Positions 19,947 to 30,172 of a stretch of 64,000 nt of DNA are shown one piece after another (the first letter of the stretch is position 1; every line of letters begins with the position of its first letter). The translations under genes and the position numbers were made by a program. Origin of the DNA: Pyropia yezoensis (Eukaryota; Rhodophyta; Bangiophyceae; Bangiales; Bangiaceae); assembly GCA_009829735.1 (NCBI GenBank), contig CM020618.1:19453346-19517345 (forward strand), given 5' to 3'. The notes below the pieces were generated by a model. It was not told the origin of the DNA. It saw nothing but the letters and a program-made list of their open reading frames with translations, and made no database searches.

Positions 19947-22900
19947 CTAGCCGGGTAGGCGCGCCGGTGCCGGTGCAAGGGCCACAGCCACCTGCGGCTG
20001 CCCGGTCGGCGGCGGCGGTGTCGACGCCGCCGCCGCCGCCGACGCAGACCGGTGCCGCCCGGTCGGCGGTAGCGTTGCCGCAATGGTTGGCGGTGCCGCC
20101 GCCGCTGCCGTCGCCAGTGTGCGCCGCCGCTTGGCCGGCGGCATCGCCGCAACGGCCGGCGGTGCTGCTGCCGCCCGCGACAGTGACCGGCGTCGCGCGG
20201 CTGGCGGCATCGCCGCGACGGTCGCCGGTGCCGCCGGTGCCGCCAGCGTCTGGCGTCGCGTGACCGGTGCCGCCGCAGCGCCGGCCGGGAAGGTCGGCCG
20301 CGGAGTCACCTGCACGCCATGCCGGAATGGCGCCGGCGGTGGCAGCGGCCCCGCCGGCGCCAGGCGTTTTAGCCGGGAGGGGGTGCGGCCGCCGGCCATC
20401 AGGTGGTCAGCGCGAGTGAGGGCGGCCGCCGCAGCTGCCGACGCGGCGGCCATAGCACGCCCACGCGCTAGCGGCACCGCTGCCGGTGGCGCCGCGGCAG
20501 CGGGAGCGACCGGAGCACCCGCTGCGGGCGACAAGGCGGCCAAGTTCATGGGCACAATGGTCACCAAAGGGTCCTCTTCCACCAGGGGCGGAGGGCGCGG
20601 ATGCCTCGCGGCAGCCGCCGCGCCCCGGAAAGGGGGCGTGGCCGCTGAGAGGACCGGCCGGGGCCGTGAAGCTGACGCCACGGCCGTCCCCACCACCGGG
20701 GCGGTAGGGCTCGCAGGCGGCCGAGCCGCCCAGGCGGGTGCCACCGATCTCGCCACCTGCAGGGCAGCGGGGACCGCTTGCAGCCGAGCCGCTTGGGCGG
20801 GCGCCGCCGCCCTCGCCACCGGGGGGACGGCGGGGCCCGCAGGTGGCCGAGCCGGCTGAACGGCCACCGCACTCTTTGGGCGCCGCGCCGGCTTTCCGGC
20901 AGGCGGGGGCGGCGGCAGTGGTCCCGCAGGCGCCAGCGCCACCGCCCGCCGGGCGCGATACGCCGGCGCAACCGCCATAGCAGGGCCGCCTAGTGGCGGG
21001 GGGAGTGCGCCCGCCAACATCAGCTGCCCCATGGGATAGAGCACCCCAAACGGAGGCGTGGCGGGTGTGGCCGACGCGCCCAAACCCACCACCGTCAAGG
21101 AAGCCATCGCACCTGGCGCAACCCGACGTGCCCCTCCCCCAGTGAGCGGCAGTCCGCGAGGAGGCTGCGCTGGGGTGGGCGCCGCCCGACGGGCCGCTTC
21201 GGGTGCCACCACCGCCCTCATTACAGGCGGAGGGTGCGGGGAGACTGTCGGCGCGGCCGACACGAGCGGCAGCGCCGCCGTGTGGGCGGGTGGCACCGAC
21301 ACCACGCCAGCCGAGCGGTTTGGCAGCGGCTGCGGTGTGGCGCCCATTGACACCGCCACCGGGGGGGGATCTACAGGAGCGCCCCGTGGTTTGAGCGGAC
21401 GAGTAGCAGCCGCGGTCGCAGCTGCGGCCATCGGTGCCGCCCCACTGGTGGTCACGGCCCGCTTAGCTGGCCGTAACGCTGCCGCCGCCGACGAACCACG
21501 GGGTCGCCGCTTCCGGCGACCCACACAGCACTGCGAAGGTGACACAGGGGGCGGCAGCGGCCCCGACGGCGCCAGCCGTGCCAACTGAGGCTGTGGAACG
21601 GGTGGGGGGGCCAGCGGCCATGCCGGTGCCAGCCGCATTCGAGTCATCCACGGCGGCAGGGGCGCCACTGCCGACGGCGCCACCGTATTCAATCCAAAGG
21701 CGGTTGGCACAGCCATCCCCGCCCCAGCACCCGTCGCACTAGCCGGCGCCGACGGCGTCTGCAGACAAGGCGCGGCCTGCATGGCCGCCGCCACAGAATT
21801 GGCGCCGGTGAAGCCCAACGTAACGACCGCCGACGGGGCCACGGGAGTCGTGCCAGCGGCAGCACCCGGTGCGGCCACCACAGACGACGGTTCGGGAGAT
21901 GCCGCGGCCGCAGCGACAGCCGAATCAGTCGCCACCAACGGTGCGACAGGTGCCGCGGCGACGGCGGCCGCACCGCCCGCCCCAGTCGCCGCCGCCGACG
22001 GCCGTGGAGCGGAGCGGCCGCTGGCCGCGACCGGCCGGCCGCGCTCCCCCGTTCGCCCGGGAGCGGGCGGGCCGACCACCGCTGCGGTAGTGTTGAAGGA
22101 GGCGGCGGCGGCACCGCTGGCAGCCGCCCCTCCCCCCCGAGGCCGTCGCCCCGCCTTAGCGCGCTGCCCCCCCCGCCCCTTACCTCGCGTGGCGGTGAAC
22201 TTGGGACGGGCCACAGACAGCGACGGCGAGGGTAAAGGCGGCAGCGGCCCCGCCGCCGCCAGCCGCACCGCCGTGCCGCCCGCGGGTGACAGCAACAAGG
22301 TCGGCGCCGCTGGTGTGCCCGCCGGCCCGGCCGCTGGCGGCAGCGACCCGGCCGGCGCCAGCCGTACCGCAGTCTCGCTTGCTGGCGACAGCACCCGCGC
22401 GGGTGCCTGTCGTGCCGCCAGAGTGCTCGATGATGGCAACGGCCCGGACGGCGCCAGGCGCGCCGTCGCCGTTCCGGACAGTGGCGGCTGCTGCCCGGCC
22501 GGTGCCTGTCGTGCCACCGCGCCACCGGATGGCGGTAGCGACCTCCCCGCCGCCAGGCGTGCTGCCGTCCCATCCGAGGGCGACAGCTGCGCCAGGCGTC
22601 CCGGTGTCCCACCCGCGGGTGCCAGCTGCAGGGCAGGCGCCAGGCGAGCTGCCGTCCCACCTGAAGACCGCAGCGACCGGGCCGGTGCGATGCGTGCCGC
22701 TGTCCCACCCGCGGGCGGCAACAGTCCGGCCGGTGCCAGGCGAACCGCTGTCCTGCCCCCGGGCGGCAGCGGTCCGGCCGGTGCGAGGCGTGCCGCTGTC
22801 CCACCCGCGGACGGCAGCGGTCCCGCCGGTGCCAGGCGAACCGCTGTTCTACCCCTGGGCGGCAGCGGTCCGGCCGGTGCGAGGCGTGCCGCTGTCCCAC

Positions 22901-23360
22901 CCGCGGACGGCAGCGGTCCCGCCGGTGCCAGGCGAACCGCTGTTCTACCCCTGGGCGGCAGCGGTCTAGCCGGTGCCAAGCGAGCCGCCGTCTCACCCGA
23001 CGGCGGTAGCTGCCCGGCAGGTGCCAGGCGTGCTGTCATGCCGCCGGCGAGCGGCGGCAGCCCGGCTGGGGCCAGGCGAGCCGCCGTCCTACCCAACGGC
23101 GGCAGCTGCCCGGCCGGTGCCAGTCGTGCAGCAGTGCCGCCTGTCGATGGAAGCGGCCTTGCCTGGACCAGACATGCCGCCTTCCTGCCCGGTGGTGGCA
23201 GCTGCCCGGCTGGTGCCAACCGAGCAGCCGACCCGCCCGACAGCGGCGGCTGCCCTGCCGGCGCCAACCGGGCCGCCGCGCCACCAGCTGGCGGAAGCGG
23301 CCCGGCCGGCATTAGTCGTACCGCCGTGTGCACAACCGCATCAGGAGCGCCAGTGGTCAT
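19947..23360 (-). CDS. Large protein with 16-residue LAPAGPLPP repeats
   Basis: I do not recognise this family. A true ATG at 23360 opens a 1137-aa frame ending in TAG at 19947-19949. Residues about 13-385 are some 22 tandem copies of a 16-residue unit, consensus ARLAPAGPLPPxGGTA. Single motif copies recur outside the array with unrelated flanks: ARLAPSGPLPPP and RMRLAPAWPLAPPP (near 21560-21650), VALAPAGPLPPPPP (near 20890-20945) and KRLAPAGPLPPPAP (near 20330-20390). That argues that the peptide, not only the DNA minisatellite, is kept. Basic patches resembling nuclear localisation signals (GRRKRRPRG; ARRRSLSR, AKRRRTLA and GRHRSASA near the C-terminus) are present. The composition is Ala, Pro, Arg and Gly; there is no signal peptide or membrane segment and the protein is probably disordered. 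It could be a nuclear scaffold or extracellular-matrix-like protein, but neither is shown. The opposite strand is also open, as expected from GC-rich repeats. Confidence 0.6.
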   Translation of the reverse strand: MTTGAPDAVVHTAVRLMPAGPLPPAGGAAARLAPAGQPPLSGGSAARLAPAGQLPPPGRKAACLVQARPLPSTGGTAARLAPAGQLPPLGRTAARLAPAGLPPLAGGMTARLAPAGQLPPSGETAARLAPARPLPPRGRTAVRLAPAGPLPSAGGTAARLAPAGPLPPRGRTAVRLAPAGPLPSAGGTAARLAPAGPLPPGGRTAVRLAPAGLLPPAGGTAARIAPARSLRSSGGTAARLAPALQLAPAGGTPGRLAQLSPSDGTAARLAAGRSLPPSGGAVARQAPAGQQPPLSGTATARLAPSGPLPSSSTLAARQAPARVLSPASETAVRLAPAGSLPPAAGPAGTPAAPTLLLSPAGGTAVRLAAAGPLPPLPSPSLSVARPKFTATRGKGRGGQRAKAGRRPRGGGAAASGAAAASFNTTAAVVGPPAPGRTGERGRPVAASGRSAPRPSAAATGAGGAAAVAAAPVAPLVATDSAVAAAAASPEPSSVVAAPGAAAGTTPVAPSAVVTLGFTGANSVAAAMQAAPCLQTPSAPASATGAGAGMAVPTAFGLNTVAPSAVAPLPPWMTRMRLAPAWPLAPPPVPQPQLARLAPSGPLPPPVSPSQCCVGRRKRRPRGSSAAAALRPAKRAVTTSGAAPMAAAATAAATRPLKPRGAPVDPPPVAVSMGATPQPLPNRSAGVVSVPPAHTAALPLVSAAPTVSPHPPPVMRAVVAPEAARRAAPTPAQPPRGLPLTGGGARRVAPGAMASLTVVGLGASATPATPPFGVLYPMGQLMLAGALPPPLGGPAMAVAPAYRARRAVALAPAGPLPPPPPAGKPARRPKSAVAVQPARPPAGPAVPPVARAAAPAQAARLQAVPAALQVARSVAPAWAARPPASPTAPVVGTAVASASRPRPVLSAATPPFRGAAAAARHPRPPPLVEEDPLVTIVPMNLAALSPAAGAPVAPAAAAPPAAVPLARGRAMAAASAAAAAALTRADHLMAGGRTPSRLKRLAPAGPLPPPAPFRHGVQVTPRPTFPAGAAAAPVTRRQTLAAPAAPATVAAMPPAARRRSLSRAAAAPPAVAAMPPAKRRRTLATAAAAAPPTIAATLPPTGRHRSASAAAAASTPPPPTGQPQVAVALAPAPARLPG
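22190..23324. repeat. 48-bp minisatellite encoding the 16-aa repeat
   Basis: About 22 tandem 48-bp units lie in frame with the leftward gene, most of them diverged. Within 22819-23010 a 96-bp two-unit block is repeated almost perfectly, marking recent unequal exchange. Confidence 0.9.
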
Positions 23361-23910
23361 CGTGGCCTCGTGGGGGTACCCGCAGCGCCGAGGGGGGAAG
23401 GAAAGCGGCGGGGGACGAGGGGAGTGGTGGGGGGAATGTCGGCCCCCCGGGAGCAGCGAGGAAACTCAACAGCAGACGCTGGGTGAGGAGCGTGGCATGC
23501 AGTGGGTCGGAGAAGGGGGGGTCGGACGGGGAGCGCAGCGTAGCCAGCTCAGCCGCCCACATGCCTCGCCTTGCGCGGAATGGTATCTAGCGGCGGTGGC
23601 GCGACGACAGGGCGCGACGACAGGCTCAGCTCCTCGAGCGACGCACGGGCGCGCGCGCAACTGCACCAGCCAGTCAGTCAGTCGACGTTCCACGTGGCCG
23701 TACTTATCCAATTCGTAATTCACAAGTTGTGACTATGTAATCTATTGGAAACCGTTCTCGTACGGCGCGCTTCACGTCGTTTTTTCGTGGTCCGCACAGA
23801 TCCGTAGGACCTGGCGACCTGGTCACCTCGCGCAGGCGGAGGGGAATGCAGAGCGTGATGGCGGCTGTGCTTTACTGCCTCACTCCTGCGCCCCGAGGCG
23901 GCCATCCAGC
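23361..23910. other. Intergenic spacer
   Basis: This holds the promoter side of the repeat-protein gene and the 3' side of the aminotransferase gene, both transcribed leftward. A short lower-GC patch lies at 23690-23790. No RNA gene or motif is recognised. Confidence 0.5.
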
Positions 23911-25386
23911 CTACGGCGACCGCCTCCTGACGCCGTCCACTTGTGCCGCCCACTTTGCAATCCGGGCCGCCGCGTCGTCTACGTCTTCCCGGCTGCCACA
24001 AACCGACAGCCGCACGTACCCACCCCCGCGGTCCGCGTCAAAGTCATCTCCCGGCGTTACGGCCACGCCCGTATCAGCCAGCAGGCGCCCACACAGGGCG
24101 CCACTGTCGGGCTCGCCCGACGCTTCCAGCAGCCGCCCGACGCCGGCATAGACGTAAAAGGCGCCACCCGGGGGAACCAGTGGGGTACACCCCGCTGCGT
24201 CAAGCGCAGCTGTCAGAGACCGCGCATTGGCGCTGTACCGGGCCACGTGGGCGTCCAGGCCCGCCCGCACATCGGGTCGCAAAAGCGCGCCATGGGCGTG
24301 TGGTGGCCGCCGCCCGACGGGCGCGTGGAGCGTAACGGGGGCGCTACTACCCGCGGCAGCGGCGGCAGCGGTCGCAGACTCGGCAGCAGCCGTGGCGGCC
24401 GCGACCGCCGACGGGTCGTAGAGGGCGCCCGCCGCCACCTGCGCTACCGCTGGCGCGCAAATGTACAGGCTCTGCTGCAGCCGCTCAACGGCCGCCCGCA
24501 GGGTTGGGTCCCGTGCGAGGAGCCACCCTAGCCGCCAGCCCGTCATGCAGTGGTACTTGCTGTAGCTGCTAACCGCAATCGCCGACCGCGACGGGTCGAC
24601 ACCTAGCACACACGTTGCGTCACCGTCGTTGCCGCCGCGGGCGCCACCGTTGGCAAAACGCCCCTCCTTGTCCCCAAACGTAATGCCGTGATAAATCTCA
24701 TCGCTGATGAGGCGGATGCGTCGCTCCGCACAGTATGCCGCAATGTCGGCTAAAACCTCCCGCGGCAAGACCGTGCCCGTCGGGTTTGACGGGGAGGCGA
24801 CAATGACCCCCGCAAGTGGACCCGCCCGCTCTGCGGCCGCCGCAATGTGGTCCACCGTCGGCTGGTAGCCGGTGGCAGCGTCGACGGGCATGGGTACCAC
24901 CTTCACCCCCAGCGCCGAGAGGGTATGCCGGTAAGGCGGGTACCCCGGGACGGCGGTGGCCACCCGGTCGCCAGCGTCAAAAGCGGTGAGAAAAGCCAGG
25001 ACAAACGCCGCTGACGAGCCCGCTGTGACAACCACGTCCTCAGCCGAGACGTCGGCTACCCCCGTTGCGGCCGTGTACGATGCGGCAATGGCGGTGCGGA
25101 GGGCGACGTCGCCCGCGGCGGAGGTGTAGCCCAGCGGTACGCCGCCGTCGCGAAGCGCCGCCGCGGCGGCCGCACGCGCGGGCGCCGGTGCAGGGGCGGC
25201 GGGCTGACCCACCTCGAGGTGTAGCACCCGCGGGCCCCCACTGGCGGCGGCGGCGGCCTCGGCGGCCACAGCCGCGCGCATTACGTCCATCACACGAAAG
25301 GAGGGGACGGTAGAGCGGGAGGCCACGCGAAGGGCCTTGCCGGCGACACCGGCAGCGGTGCCGGCGGTCGTACCGGCTGCCACCAT
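23911..25386 (-). CDS. Class I/II PLP-dependent aminotransferase
   Basis: A fold-type I aminotransferase of 491 aa starting at the ATG at 25386. The frame runs further upstream, but into lower-GC sequence with no family similarity. The N-terminus ASRSTVPSFRVMDVM then LHLEVGQPA is the typical substrate-domain start. Catalytic and cofactor residues are visible: N201 in SPSNPTG, D229 and Y232 in ISDEIYHG, the Schiff-base lysine K277 in SSYSKYHCMTGWRLGW, and the substrate-carboxylate arginine R459 in GGYVRLSVCG. The family moves an amino group between an amino acid and a 2-oxo acid using pyridoxal phosphate. The motif set resembles bacterial-type aspartate-aminotransferase-like enzymes, but donor specificity cannot be called. 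An Ala-rich insert of about 50 residues (around 324-375) lies after LYICAPAVAQVAAGALYDP. No clear organelle-targeting peptide is seen. It is head-to-head with the Mei2-like gene. Confidence 0.92.
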   Translation of the reverse strand: MVAAGTTAGTAAGVAGKALRVASRSTVPSFRVMDVMRAAVAAEAAAAASGGPRVLHLEVGQPAAPAPAPARAAAAAALRDGGVPLGYTSAAGDVALRTAIAASYTAATGVADVSAEDVVVTAGSSAAFVLAFLTAFDAGDRVATAVPGYPPYRHTLSALGVKVVPMPVDAATGYQPTVDHIAAAAERAGPLAGVIVASPSNPTGTVLPREVLADIAAYCAERRIRLISDEIYHGITFGDKEGRFANGGARGGNDGDATCVLGVDPSRSAIAVSSYSKYHCMTGWRLGWLLARDPTLRAAVERLQQSLYICAPAVAQVAAGALYDPSAVAAATAAAESATAAAAAAGSSAPVTLHAPVGRRPPHAHGALLRPDVRAGLDAHVARYSANARSLTAALDAAGCTPLVPPGGAFYVYAGVGRLLEASGEPDSGALCGRLLADTGVAVTPGDDFDADRGGGYVRLSVCGSREDVDDAAARIAKWAAQVDGVRRRSP

Positions 25387-26835
25387 AGTGACGGCCGAAG
25401 CCAGGGAAGATGGGCGAGGAGGGTGGCCAGAGGGGGCACGCGAGCAGTGGTGGTCGGGGGGGGGATGCTGCTCTCCGCTAGCGCACCCAACCGCGATCAC
25501 GGACGAGCCAGGAAGTCGGTGCCTCAATAAGTGAAATCTCGACGCGGAGAAATATCTGGTCTGCCACGCACTTGTGTCCACGATGCCAAGACACTCCATG
25601 TGCCGAGCTGATAGACAGGAGATTGTCATCGAGATATTTTTCCACTCATCATCTCCCGCGCTCGCCCAGTGGTGTGCCGTGAAAGGGGGCACATCTGCTG
25701 CTTGTGGCGGCGCCTCGGAGGACCCCACCGTCACACAGCACGGTTGCGGGGGAGCGTGGGTTCAGCTGGGCGGTGCCCCCCCAGCCCAACTGGCCTGCAG
25801 GCGCCGCGCGCTTGGGGGACAGATCAGCAGAGGGCCGCGGCGCCCCGCCAGCCACGCCAGCGTTTTTTCTTCCCTTTTTTGCGCGCTCGCCGTGCGCCGC
25901 GGGGTGGTCAGCCTCGGGAATTTGCAGTGGGGCCTCCCTCCGACCAACCAGAGGAGAGAGAAGACGGTCCTCCTCTGTGGTTGCACTGCAGTGCCAGCTG
26001 GGTTGCACGCTTGGTGTTCTTTTTGTTCCCGTCTCTCCTGCGCATCCACCGCCTGTGCCTGCGCGTAGGGGGGGGGGAAGGGGGTCCGGTGGTGTTGGGA
26101 GAGCTCTTTCTCGGGGGGGCGCTCCTTTGCGACGGTTGTGCCAGGCACGGCATAGACCGCCCCAGCCCCTCTTTCTGCCCAGACCCCGCTTGGGAGGCGC
26201 GCGGCTGCGTGTTCCGCGCCCCTGTGGCGCGGTCGCGTGCGGTGGGGTCGCTGGGGGGCGGCTGAGGCGCAGGCTGCGTGCGCGCACCGCGTGCGTGCCC
26301 CGTCCTGCACACACGCCGCTGGGGGGGGGCGGGGGGAGCGGCGCGGAGCGCACCCAATTGATCCCCGCCGCCGGCAGCGTCTTTTTCGGCGCCCCCGGTT
26401 GGCGTTGTCGGCCGCGCTTCCCCCCCCGGAGCTGGTGTTGCCGCCCCTCGTTCCCCAGCCCTTGTTCGTGTTGTGCCCCGTGTGGCAGCTCTTGTCACCG
26501 CGTTGGGCGTTATCCTAAATAGCTCCCTGGTAGCTGGGGGCGTCGTGGTCCTCCCCCCCCACCCCCAACCCCCTCGGCTCCGCTCGTGCCTCGGCGCGGG
26601 CGCACCCAGTGGGTCTCCTTGGCGGGCGTTTTTTTCGTCGGCCGGTTGGCTCCTTCCTTCGCGGACCCTAAGGGCGCTGGCGCAGCGGCCGTTCCCCGCT
26701 CGCGTGTCCGGGCGCGCCCGGTTAGATGTGGGGCTTGTCGTGGCGCTCGGACGGCGCGTGTGGCGGCGGCGGTGGGGGTGGCGGCGGCGGCGGCGGCGGC
26801 GGCCACCGTTGCTAGGCTGTGTGGCCCGACAAGCG
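25387..26835. other. Divergent promoter region
   Basis: These 1.45 kb separate the starts of the leftward aminotransferase and the rightward Mei2-like gene. 25500-25660 is lower in GC. The Mei2 frame is open from 26473 without an ATG until 26836, so this upstream part (Arg-rich, low complexity) is taken as leader. No RNA gene was found. Confidence 0.5.
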
Positions 26836-29472
26836 ATGGAGGGGGATGGTCGGAACGGTGGCGGCGACGGGGGCTCCACGCTGCGCCCCTGCCTTTTTGC
26901 GGCGCAGCCGCCCGCTGGCGGTTGGTCCCAGTCACTCGCGCTTGGGGTTGACGTGCCGGGCGAAGCGCTCCGAGGCGATGGCGTGCTGCCGCCCCCTGGA
27001 TGGTCCCTGGATGCGGCGGCGCGGGGGGTGGCACCTTCAGGCCCGCCGTCCCCCCCCGGAGGATGCGGTTTGCGCGCCAGTATCCAGCCTGCTGGGGAGC
27101 GGGTGGCCCCCCCGCCAGCGTCTGCGCAGCGCCCTGTAGATGGCGCCGAGCCTGCCGTGCCGGCGGCGGTGTCGTCGTCAGCCATGTTTTCCGGTGCCTT
27201 TGACAGCAGCTCGGAGCTCAGCCCCGTGTCGGATGCCGACCTCGGTGCGGTGGGCGTGGACGCCCTCTCCCCAGAGTATGACTTGCCGCTCATAACCTCC
27301 CCGGGTGGCCGCGCGGTGGGGCGGTCGATGGCCCCCATTGGCACCTCCTCCCCGCCCTTGTCCGCTGCGTCTGTGCCCACTGGCTGGTATCCGGGCGTTG
27401 ATGCCCAGCGGTCGAGGTGTGGCGCCGGGGGGCGGGGGGGTATGGATGGGCGCTTTGGTGGCCGCCGACCAGGGGAAGTGGCGCCTGTCGGCGACGTGCG
27501 TTTCCCGTCATTGCGACCTGAGGAAGTGTATGGCGGCGACATGTCGGCGGCGGGGTCAGACGCGTTTTGCTTGTTGGGCTCGTCTGTGTTTGTTGGCGAC
27601 ACTGCCCAGGTGCAAGGTGCGTCAGCGCTGGGGCGGAGCCCCTATGGCCACCCACAGAGTGCGCCGCTGCTGGGGAGTTACGCCGGCAAGGCCTTGTCGG
27701 TGGACCTTTGTGGCGAGCTGGACCTGGGCCGCCAGCTGCTTGGTCGACCGAGGCTGGGTACGGAGCCTGCCCCCGATGCGGCTCTTGCGCCCGACGCGTC
27801 TGGCTTCGCCTCTCGCTCTCGCAGTGGCACTCGTGGGACTGTGCAACATTGCTCACCGCGCCCTTCCCCGCTGCGCAGCTGCTCTTTTAGTGCGTGCAGT
27901 GACAATGCGGTGTTAGGAGTGGAGAGCGCCCACCCCATGCGGAGCGTTATTCTCAAGAACCTGCCGCCGGGAGTGGATGATGACGACATTCGCACCGCAC
28001 TGTCGGTTTATGGCCCGCTGCGTGAGCTTGGCGCGCAGCTGCGTGCCCGCGGTGGACGGGGGAGCGTCACGGCCGCCTTTTATGACGTTCGGCATGCGCG
28101 TCTAGCGGTGCGTGAGCTGGACGGGCTGCCCTGGTATGACCGCAAGCTTGTTGCCCGCTTTTGGTGTCCCGCTGTTGGCGCCTCCCCTGGGGGAAGCAGC
28201 ACCTCGCGGGACGGTGTGGACCCGCTCAACCTCGGCACACTGGTTGTGTTCAACATGGACGCGTCAACGACGGCCGAGGATGTGCGCGCACTGTTCAGCT
28301 CCTACGGGGACGTCAAGGAGATTCGAGAGACGCCGACGAAGCGTCACCATCGGTTTGTAGAGTTCTTTGACGTGCGCGACGCGCAGAAGGCGTTGCGCCA
28401 GCTGAACAAGGCAGAGATCAACGGCAAGAAGATCAAAGTGGAGGTTTCTCGTCCGGGGGGTCGCGGCGTGCCGACTTCTCCGCCTGCGTCGCGGGCGGGC
28501 TCGTCTGTGTCGTTTGGTGGCAGTGTCTCTGATGCTCTTGGTCCCGCTCGGTTGGGAGGCGGTGGCGGCAGCTGCTACGACGGCAGCCGCCGCGGTAATG
28601 GCCAGAGCGACCACGGAGTGTCGGCGGACCGTACTCCGCCGTTTTCTTCGAGCGCTGAGGTCCCGGATTGGGAAATGTCCTCCCTGTGCCTGGCGTCAGG
28701 GTCGCTGTCCCCGCCGCGGCGCTCGCCGCCGTTATCTCCCCTGTCGCCGCCCTTTTCGCCAAGTCGTCCTCTTGGTGGCGTCTCGGCTGTTGGTGGCGAC
28801 CGGGTGACGCAGCTGGCCTCGTGCCGGCGTGTGCCGTCGACTATCACAGTCTCTCCTGGTCGTGGCGGCGGTATGGGTAAAGCTAACAAGTTCCAGCTGG
28901 ACCTGGAGCGCGTGGCTTCGGGGGTGGATCAGCGGACGACGCTCATGCTGCGGAACCTTCCCAACAAGTACACGCAACCCATGTTGCTGGACACGCTGCT
29001 GGAGAACCACAAGGGCGCCTTTGACTTTATCTACCTCCCTGTGGACTTTGAGCAGAACGCCAACGTTGGCTATGCGTTCATCAACCTCGTCCACCCACGG
29101 CTGATCATCAAGTTCTACGCCGAGTTTCATGGCCACAAGTGGAGCAAGTTCAACTCCTCCAAAGTGTGCGAGGTGGCGTATGCTCGGCTGCAAGGCAAGG
29201 CCAGCCTGATCACACACTTCCAGAACAGCTCGCTGATGAACGAGCAGGCCGAGTATCGTCCTGTGTTGTTCAACTCGGCCGGGGAGCTGGAGCCGTTTCC
29301 AGTCGGGCCAAACGTGCGTACCCGCAGGGGGCCGTCCGTGCGCGAGGCGCGGGCGTTGCGCGACGGGGAGACGGGCTCGCCCCATCGCTCCCATCACGGC
29401 CGCAACGGGCACATGGGCGGCCAGCGGGACACTCTGGACGGCCACTCCTCGGGTACCTCCCGTGTCCGCTAA
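26836..29472 (+). CDS. Mei2-like RNA-binding protein
   Basis: From the first in-frame ATG (26836) the product is 878 aa with the three-RRM layout of Mei2/AML/TEL proteins. RRM1 (about 369-441) has VILKNLPPGVDDDD and FYDVRHARLAVRELDG. RRM2 (about 467-542) has LVVFNMDASTTAEDVRALFS and FVEFFDVRDAQKALRQLN. The diagnostic C-terminal Mei2-type RRM3 (about 697-800) has TTLMLRNLPNKYTQPMLLD, DFIYLPVDFEQNANVGYAFI and FHGHKWSKFNSSKVCEVAYA, followed by ITHFQNSSLMNEQAEYRPVL. The Mei2 RRM binds RNA. In fission yeast the founding protein switches cells into meiosis, and plant relatives act in meiosis and meristem development; the role here is inferred only by family. The first 360 residues are Pro/Gly/Ser-rich and poorly conserved. 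A single uninterrupted frame suggests no intron. The gene converges on the NOP15-like gene. Confidence 0.95.
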   Translation: MEGDGRNGGGDGGSTLRPCLFAAQPPAGGWSQSLALGVDVPGEALRGDGVLPPPGWSLDAAARGVAPSGPPSPPGGCGLRASIQPAGERVAPPPASAQRPVDGAEPAVPAAVSSSAMFSGAFDSSSELSPVSDADLGAVGVDALSPEYDLPLITSPGGRAVGRSMAPIGTSSPPLSAASVPTGWYPGVDAQRSRCGAGGRGGMDGRFGGRRPGEVAPVGDVRFPSLRPEEVYGGDMSAAGSDAFCLLGSSVFVGDTAQVQGASALGRSPYGHPQSAPLLGSYAGKALSVDLCGELDLGRQLLGRPRLGTEPAPDAALAPDASGFASRSRSGTRGTVQHCSPRPSPLRSCSFSACSDNAVLGVESAHPMRSVILKNLPPGVDDDDIRTALSVYGPLRELGAQLRARGGRGSVTAAFYDVRHARLAVRELDGLPWYDRKLVARFWCPAVGASPGGSSTSRDGVDPLNLGTLVVFNMDASTTAEDVRALFSSYGDVKEIRETPTKRHHRFVEFFDVRDAQKALRQLNKAEINGKKIKVEVSRPGGRGVPTSPPASRAGSSVSFGGSVSDALGPARLGGGGGSCYDGSRRGNGQSDHGVSADRTPPFSSSAEVPDWEMSSLCLASGSLSPPRRSPPLSPLSPPFSPSRPLGGVSAVGGDRVTQLASCRRVPSTITVSPGRGGGMGKANKFQLDLERVASGVDQRTTLMLRNLPNKYTQPMLLDTLLENHKGAFDFIYLPVDFEQNANVGYAFINLVHPRLIIKFYAEFHGHKWSKFNSSKVCEVAYARLQGKASLITHFQNSSLMNEQAEYRPVLFNSAGELEPFPVGPNVRTRRGPSVREARALRDGETGSPHRSHHGRNGHMGGQRDTLDGHSSGTSRVR

Positions 29473-30172
29473 GTGATGCCCCCCCCTGCTCTTTGCGTTA
29501 CGACGGGTATGCTCTTTTTTTGTTCATTTGTGGCGCGTCTGAAGCCATCGGCGGCTGCATCTCGTACCGTTTGTGTTGTTATTGTTGACGTCTTGGGCTT
29601 TCTCTCTGTCCCAGTTTTTGTTCTTGGATGGTGTGCCATCCTGGGGTGTTCTACCGCCCGATATTTTTTCCGTCTGCGCTCCTTTTTTTGTTTTTTGTTT
29701 TGCACAGCCTGTGTTGATCGCAGATGGTTGTCGTGTTTTTTTTTTTGTTGTTTGTGCTTGGGACGTTGCGCTGTCCGGGCGCCCGTTTCCGATTCTTGTA
29801 GCTTGTCTCACGGCTCTCCCTGCGATGGGAATCTCTTTTGTTTTGCTGTGCCTGCCTCGGTCTGCAGCACTGCATGGAGGAGTAACCTTCTTTCTTTTTC
29901 TTATAGAAGACAAGCGACCTCCTCCACATGATGGTGGAGCTGTCAACTCCCCTTAGAGCGTGAAACCAAGATGGGGCAGAAAATTTAAGCACACGCCTGA
30001 TGCGAAGAGACGACGATATCATTGTAAAAGATGAAGGACAGTCGAGACAAAGGCCAACGAGTCTTGGCGGCATAAAACGTGCACCTACCCCGAGAGCTTT
30101 AACTGTTCTGAGTCCACGTGCACAACAGTAGCAGGATAGGCTTTGCAAATCCGCCAACGCCAGCTCTGCAGC
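29473..30172. other. Convergent 3' region, T-rich
   Basis: This lies between the stops of the Mei2-like (+) and NOP15-like (-) genes. It is T-rich on the plus strand (for example T runs at 29513-29521, 29684-29700 and 29736-29746), as expected of a 3' UTR. No AATAAA signal could be assigned with confidence. Confidence 0.55.

Noticed and set aside
22190..23324. Regular 48-bp repeats that could be mistaken for a CRISPR array
   Set aside because: There are no unique spacers. The units are contiguous, in frame and diverged, and the context is eukaryotic.
21781..23718. 645-codon open frame on the plus strand across the repeat-protein gene
   Set aside because: It is the mirror of the GC-rich 48-bp minisatellite. 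It lacks the dispersed motif logic and the good start seen on the minus strand.
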